Source of the DNA: Candidatus Methanomethylophilaceae archaeon
GTDB lineage: Archaea; Thermoplasmatota; Thermoplasmata; Methanomassiliicoccales; Methanomethylophilaceae
Direction: 5' to 3'
DNA length: 9,296 nucleotides
Assembly (NCBI GenBank): GCA_017616575.1
Contig: JAFZXW010000136.1
Span: 1 to 9,296, forward strand
The notes under the pieces were generated by a model. The model had not been told where the DNA came from. It saw nothing but the letters and a program-made list of their open reading frames with translations, and made no database searches. This document shows, piece after piece, positions 6,322 to 9,296 of the stretch. The position numbers were made by a program, and so were the translations under genes. The stretch's first letter is position 1, and every line of letters starts with the position of its first letter.

Positions 6322-7638
6322 ATGGAAGCGCATGGGACTCGGCGTTCTTTCTGCCAAGGGGCGGTTCTGGAGGGGCATCGTCCTGTGCGTCTCGTTTTCG
6401 ATGCTGCAGCAGCGCTTTTTCTCGTATTGTCCGTCGATTCGGATGCGGACGCGTCCGGCGACGTCTCTACGATATATGATTCCTTGAACGACCGGCAGAA
6501 GAAGGCTTATGACGGCCTCGACAGGGCCGTGAAGAATCGCACGACGCTTTCCGGGCTGGATTACCTGTCTGTGAAAGAAGGAGAGGAGGTAAGGAACGCG
6601 TACAAGTACGACCATCCGGAGGTCTGGTATTTTACTGGCAGCTGGACATTATACGTCTATACAGAATCTGACAGATGCTTCGAATTCAGGTACGAGCCTT
6701 TGTTCTCCGAATACGAGATCAGGTTGATGGACGTGGTTCTGATGGCCTCCCTCCCGTCAATCGATATGTCTTTCGCCAACTCCGACCACAAGAAGGTCAT
6801 GATGATTCACGATTGGCTGTGCCGGAACGTCGTTTATACCGACAGGCTGCCTGGCGACGACAAGGACCACAAGGGAGACATATACGGCGTGTTCGTCGAG
6901 AAGAAGGCGGTGTGCGAAGGATACACCAAGGCATTCACGTACTTGTGCCACCAGTACGGGCTGGATTGCGTCGGAGTGACGGGAAGCACTTACAAATCCG
7001 GAGGAGCATCGGACCATGCGTGGAATCTCGTGAAGGTGGATGGCAGCTGGTACTATGTGGACGTTACCTGGGACGACCCGGCATGGACATCGAACGGCGT
7101 CCGCATTGACACCGGTGAGTGGAAGGTCGACAGGGAGTACATGCTGATAGGAAGCCTGACGAAGACGAGTCACGGTACCTTCGCATATGACGACCACATG
7201 GCGGATTCCTTGTACGGCATATCCCCTTCCGACGAGGCCCATGTCTTGATGGAGGCCGCTTCTCCCATGACTGGTTTTGCGTTCTACGACGGCGGCGAGA
7301 AGACCGGGATCGGACCCTCGGACGGTTATACCGTGGAGGGCGGCTCAGGAGTGGAGAAAGGCAGGCATACCGCGGTGCTTTCGTTGAAGCCCGGATACAT
7401 ATGGTCGGACGGCATGATCGAGGACAAAAGCGTCGATTGGTACGTCCTGGATCCTGTCCTGATCGCCTCCATGGCTGCGATGTTGGCGGGGCTATTGGCT
7501 CTGGCAGCGGTATTCCGGTTTAGAATGAGGAAATCGGGGGCCATATGTCCTTCATGCGGGGGAAAGCTGGGGAAAAATGACGATTTCTGTCCTGCATGCG
7601 GCCAATATCGTGAGTGGAGAAGGCGACAGCCGTCCTAA
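6322..7638 (+). CDS. Membrane-anchored, surface transglutaminase-like protein with zinc-ribbon tail; N-terminus probably frameshifted
   Basis: The transglutaminase-like core spans about 155-255 of 438 residues. It has HDWLCRNVVY (163-172), KKAVCEGYTKAF (194-205, Cys198), DHAWNLVKVDGSWYYVD (231-247; His232, Asp247) and TWDDP, a complete Cys-His-Asp triad; such domains act as proteases or amide crosslinkers. Residues 318-377 form an Ig-like surface module (GYTVEGG, RHTAVLSLKPGYIWSDG, VDWYVL). A hydrophobic helix (378-399) and RFRMRK follow, then a zinc ribbon CPSCG-x10-CPACG (409-427), likely cytoplasmic, leaving the enzyme outside. The frame's first 25 residues are unlike a signal peptide, but AAALFLVLSVDSDADA (29-44) is the end of one. 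The matching basic and hydrophobic start (MGLGVLSAKGRFWRGIVLCVSF, ATG 6332; or ATG 6314) is in another frame, joinable by one extra base near the T4 run at 6398-6401. Third codon positions are clearly richer in A/T than in kptA, suggesting acquisition or surface-gene drift. Confidence 0.85.
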   Translation: MEAHGTRRSFCQGAVLEGHRPVRLVFDAAAALFLVLSVDSDADASGDVSTIYDSLNDRQKKAYDGLDRAVKNRTTLSGLDYLSVKEGEEVRNAYKYDHPEVWYFTGSWTLYVYTESDRCFEFRYEPLFSEYEIRLMDVVLMASLPSIDMSFANSDHKKVMMIHDWLCRNVVYTDRLPGDDKDHKGDIYGVFVEKKAVCEGYTKAFTYLCHQYGLDCVGVTGSTYKSGGASDHAWNLVKVDGSWYYVDVTWDDPAWTSNGVRIDTGEWKVDREYMLIGSLTKTSHGTFAYDDHMADSLYGISPSDEAHVLMEAASPMTGFAFYDGGEKTGIGPSDGYTVEGGSGVEKGRHTAVLSLKPGYIWSDGMIEDKSVDWYVLDPVLIASMAAMLAGLLALAAVFRFRMRKSGAICPSCGGKLGKNDDFCPACGQYREWRRRQPS

Positions 7639-7787
7639 GAGAGGCCTTGCGAGTTTAGACGGCCACAAACTGTATATAACGCCCTCTATTGATTGTATTT
7701 AAATATGACGTTGCTGGAAAACCTCATGACGTTGTATATTAAGTTCTGTGGAACCTTTATGTACTAACAATTCATCGCCAAGACACA
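7639..7787. promoter_or_regulatory. Upstream region of the fpo operon, with several TATA-like boxes
   Basis: This 149-base gap is markedly A/T-rich. It holds TTTAAATA (7698-7705, matching the archaeal consensus TTTAWATA), TATATA (7673-7678), TATATTA (7735-7741) and TTTATGTA (7756-7763). The last is centred about 29 bases before the fpoA ATG, which would give a leaderless or near-leaderless mRNA; this fits the absence of a Shine-Dalgarno match before fpoA (CCAAGACACA). The box at 7698 would instead give a leader of about 55-60 bases. No open frame or structured RNA is evident. Confidence 0.6.
7705..7734 (+). repeat. Direct repeat ATGACGTTG, two copies 21 bases apart
   Basis: ATGACGTTG occurs at 7705-7713 and again at 7726-7734, start to start 21 bases, close to two DNA turns. 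The first copy directly follows the TTTAAATA box and the second directly precedes the TATATTA box. Two identical sites on one face of the helix beside TATA boxes suggest a regulator binding site for the fpo operon; no protein can be named. Confidence 0.45.
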
Positions 7788-8150
7788 ATGTCACTAATTG
7801 TGTACTACATGCCATTGGCAATCGTGAGCGTCATCGCTCTCGGTTTCGCCCCTCTGGCATGGTGGGTATCGAGGCTCATTCGTCCCTCGAAACCGACTCA
7901 GTGGATGGAGACAACCTATGAGTGCGGTTCAGAACCAATTGGTGAAGCGCATGTCCAGTTCAGATTCCAGTATTACACGTTCGCGTTGATATTCGTGGTA
8001 TTCGATCTGGTCGCGACCTTCCTTATGATTTGGGCAATCGCCTTCGGGGGTCTCTCGACGATGGCCTTGTCGTTGATGGTCGTGTTCTTCGCTATTTTGA
8101 TTCTGGGAGTGATATACGCTCTTAAGAAGGAGGAAACCGTATGGATATGA
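7788..8150 (+). CDS. fpoA: F420H2 dehydrogenase-type complex subunit A (NuoA-like)
   Basis: FpoA is a small membrane subunit of the complex I-like Fpo complex, which couples electron transfer to ion pumping across the cytoplasmic membrane. At 120 residues it has the normal length, with three predicted helices (about 4-26, 64-86, 91-112). The family loop is clear: YECGSEPIGEAHVQFRFQYY (44-63), followed by ALIFVVFDLVATFL (66-79). In bacterial NuoA the second helix reads FDVE; here the aspartate (Asp73) is kept but the glutamate position is valine (Val75). There is no Shine-Dalgarno match before ATG 7788, so the mRNA may be leaderless. Codon use is more A/T-rich than in fpoB and fpoC. Its stop overlaps the start of fpoB. 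The gene order fpoA-B-C-D matches Methanosarcina and Methanomassiliicoccales operons. Confidence 0.95.
   Translation: MSLIVYYMPLAIVSVIALGFAPLAWWVSRLIRPSKPTQWMETTYECGSEPIGEAHVQFRFQYYTFALIFVVFDLVATFLMIWAIAFGGLSTMALSLMVVFFAILILGVIYALKKEETVWI
8127..8133 (+). promoter_or_regulatory. Ribosome binding site deciding the fpoB start
   Basis: AAGGAGG lies inside the last codons of fpoA. It is seven bases before ATG 8141 and thirteen before ATG 8147, so 8141 is favoured as the fpoB start. Confidence 0.65.
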
Positions 8151-8704
8151 GCCTATACCCTCATGCTGTAGCAATGAGTGCTGACGAGTTCATGTCGTGG
8201 TCCAACTCCATGATCAACAACCTGCTCAGCTCGGGTACCAAAAGGACCGTGGACGAGCTGACCGGGCCGATCTGGGCTTGGGCGATGAAGAACTCCATGC
8301 ACCCTCTGCACTGGGGGCTGGCCTGCTGCGCCCTGGAGATGGCGGCCGCGTCCGCCCCCAGGTACGACGCCGAACGTCTGGGCATGATCTATCGTTCTTC
8401 GCCCAGGCAGACTGACATTCTTCTCGTGAACGGATGGATCTCCAAGAAGATCCGTCCCGACCTCAGGCGTCTCTACGAGCAGATCCCCAATCCCAAATGG
8501 GTCGTCGCCATGGGGGAGTGCGCCATCTCCGGCGGTCCCTGGTACGACTCCTACAACACCGTCCAGGGGCTCGACCAGATCGTGCCCGTCGACCTGTACA
8601 TACCCGGCTGCCCTGCCCGTCCCGACGCCATGATAGACGGCTTCATGCTGCTCCAGAAGAAGATCGAGAGCTACATGAGGAGAGGAGTCACGATGGAGGA
8701 CTGA
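8141..8704 (+). CDS. fpoB: F420H2 dehydrogenase-type complex subunit B (NuoB-like, terminal 4Fe-4S cluster)
   Basis: FpoB carries the last iron-sulfur cluster (N2 type) of the electron path, at the interface with FpoD where the membrane quinone or methanophenazine-like acceptor is reduced. The 187-residue protein has all four cluster cysteines: WGLACCALEMAAA (58-70, Cys62 and Cys63), GECAISGG (125-132, Cys127) and IPGCPARPD (154-162, Cys157). No membrane helix is seen, as expected for a subunit on the cytoplasmic face. The start is ATG 8141, supported by AAGGAGG seven bases upstream, overlapping the fpoA stop; ATG 8147 (ATGA overlap) is the alternative. fpoC begins two bases after its TGA. 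In Methanomassiliicoccales the complex is reported to lack FpoF and FpoO, so the electron donor is not simply F420H2. Confidence 0.97.
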   Translation: MDMSLYPHAVAMSADEFMSWSNSMINNLLSSGTKRTVDELTGPIWAWAMKNSMHPLHWGLACCALEMAAASAPRYDAERLGMIYRSSPRQTDILLVNGWISKKIRPDLRRLYEQIPNPKWVVAMGECAISGGPWYDSYNTVQGLDQIVPVDLYIPGCPARPDAMIDGFMLLQKKIESYMRRGVTMED

Positions 8705-8706
8705 GC

Positions 8707-9171
8707 ATGGACGAAGTCAGCCAGAAACCGACGGTGGAGGAGATCGCGAAGGCGCTTCCCGCCAAGTTCCCGTGCGTCCAGGTCACCAAGACCGGGGTCC
8801 GCAGGGTCCACGCGAAGGTCCCCAGGGAGCACATCTTCGCCGTCTGCAAATACATTCACGACAACCTCACCTTCGAGCACTGCTCGATCGTCATGGGGAT
8901 AGACTACATCGACCACATGTCGACCGTCTACATCCTCACCAACTACTACACCGGCGTGGCCATCGAGCTCACCGTCGACATACCCGCCGACGACCTCCAC
9001 GTGGATTCCGTCACCCCCATCTGGGAGGGCGCGAACTGGCACGAGAGGGAGACCTGGGAGCTTTTCGGCATCGTTTTCGACAACCATCCCAAGCTCGAGA
9101 GGCTGCTCACGCCCAAGACCTACGAGTTCTTCCCCTTCAGGAAGTCCTATAAGCTCAGGGGGTGGGAATGA
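8707..9171 (+). CDS. fpoC: F420H2 dehydrogenase-type complex subunit C (NuoC-like, 30 kDa subunit)
   Basis: FpoC is a peripheral structural subunit that packs against FpoB and FpoD in the cytoplasmic arm. The 154-residue protein ends with the family signature WEGANWHERETWELFGIVF (106-124), continued by DNHPKLERLLTP (125-136) and a FPFRKSYKLRGWE tail. The N-terminal part contains the usual alpha/beta core (TVEEIAKALP onward). The start is ATG 8707, two bases after the fpoB stop and seven bases after GGAGG (8695-8699); the longer open frame upstream is only the fpoB shadow. Its stop overlaps the fpoD start by ATGA. It is a separate gene here, not fused to fpoD as nuoC is in some bacteria. Confidence 0.96.
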   Translation: MDEVSQKPTVEEIAKALPAKFPCVQVTKTGVRRVHAKVPREHIFAVCKYIHDNLTFEHCSIVMGIDYIDHMSTVYILTNYYTGVAIELTVDIPADDLHVDSVTPIWEGANWHERETWELFGIVFDNHPKLERLLTPKTYEFFPFRKSYKLRGWE

Positions 9172-9296
9172 TGGCAGACTCCATCGTGCCCATCAAGGAG
9201 ATCGAAGAGAAAGCGGAGAAGATGGACACCGACAAGATGTGGGTCATCATGGGTCCCCAGCACCCGTTCTCTCACGGTCTCTGGACCTTAAGGGTC
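9168..9296 (+). CDS. fpoD: F420H2 dehydrogenase-type complex subunit D (NuoD-like), 5' end only
   Basis: The first 43 codons are visible and the gene runs off the right edge. FpoD is the 49 kDa, hydrogenase-like subunit that forms the acceptor site with FpoB. The diagnostic part is VIMGPQHPFSHGLWTLRV (26-43), the N-terminal hairpin whose usual form is GPQHPSTHG with a conserved histidine. Here PF-S replaces PS-T between the two histidines. The start is ATG 9168 (ATGA overlap with the fpoC stop) or the adjacent ATG 9171; the G-rich stretch 9158-9164 upstream is better spaced for 9171, so either is possible. A charged leader (about 20 residues) precedes the conserved part. Confidence 0.93.
   Translation, partial: MMADSIVPIKEIEEKAEKMDTDKMWVIMGPQHPFSHGLWTLRV

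Noticed and set aside
1..9296. CRISPR arrays, tRNA/rRNA genes, insertion sequences or defence islands
   Set aside because: No regularly spaced repeats, cloverleaf-type sequence, transposase or nuclease-type protein was seen; nearly all the DNA is accounted for by metabolic and surface genes.

Overview
The window looks like chromosome of a methanogenic archaeon of the Thermoplasmata, most likely Methanomassiliicoccales. The reasons are a methanogenesis-marker gene, an fpo-type (F420H2 dehydrogenase/complex I-like) operon at the right end, a B12-binding radical SAM protein resembling the Ta0216 family known from Thermoplasma relatives, a folate-type FolD, archaeal TATA boxes and tight ATGA gene overlaps. 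The assignment rests on gene content and recalled family patterns, not on a database search. Most genes have strongly G/C-biased third codon positions.

Layout. Positions 1-377 hold the 3' end of an unidentified gene. A compact promoter (TATA box plus a 6-2-6 inverted repeat) then opens a five-gene plus-strand cluster: folD (C1-folate enzyme), kptA (RNA 2'-phosphotransferase family), methanogenesis marker protein 11 (TiaS-like DDTD protein), uppS (cis-prenyltransferase) and a B12-binding radical SAM protein. The first three are joined by ATGA overlaps and the last two by gaps of 3-4 bases, so this reads as one operon mixing C1, RNA and lipid-carrier functions. It meets proC (proline biosynthesis) tail to tail at about 5440-5480. 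The proC frame has lost its stop codon there, next to a perfect 16-base palindrome.

proC is divergent from a cell-surface transglutaminase-like protein with an Ig-like module, a C-terminal membrane helix and a zinc ribbon. Its signal peptide appears to be split between two reading frames. Its codon use is visibly richer in A/T than that of its neighbours. A 149-base A/T-rich intergenic region with several TATA-like boxes and a 9-base direct repeat spaced 21 bases apart then leads into fpoA-fpoB-fpoC-fpoD, the start of the membrane electron-transfer complex operon, which runs off the right edge.

How the genes work together. The fpo genes encode the membrane and iron-sulfur/hydrogenase-like core of an energy-conserving complex. 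FolD would supply one-carbon folates for biosynthesis, and ProC makes proline. UppS makes the polyprenyl carrier for surface glycosylation. The roles of marker protein 11, KptA, the radical SAM protein and the surface transglutaminase are not settled. I see no CRISPR array, tRNA, rRNA, insertion sequence or obvious defence system. The most interesting points are the two apparent frame disruptions (proC end, transglutaminase start), the operator-like repeats at two promoters, and the uppS/radical SAM pairing.
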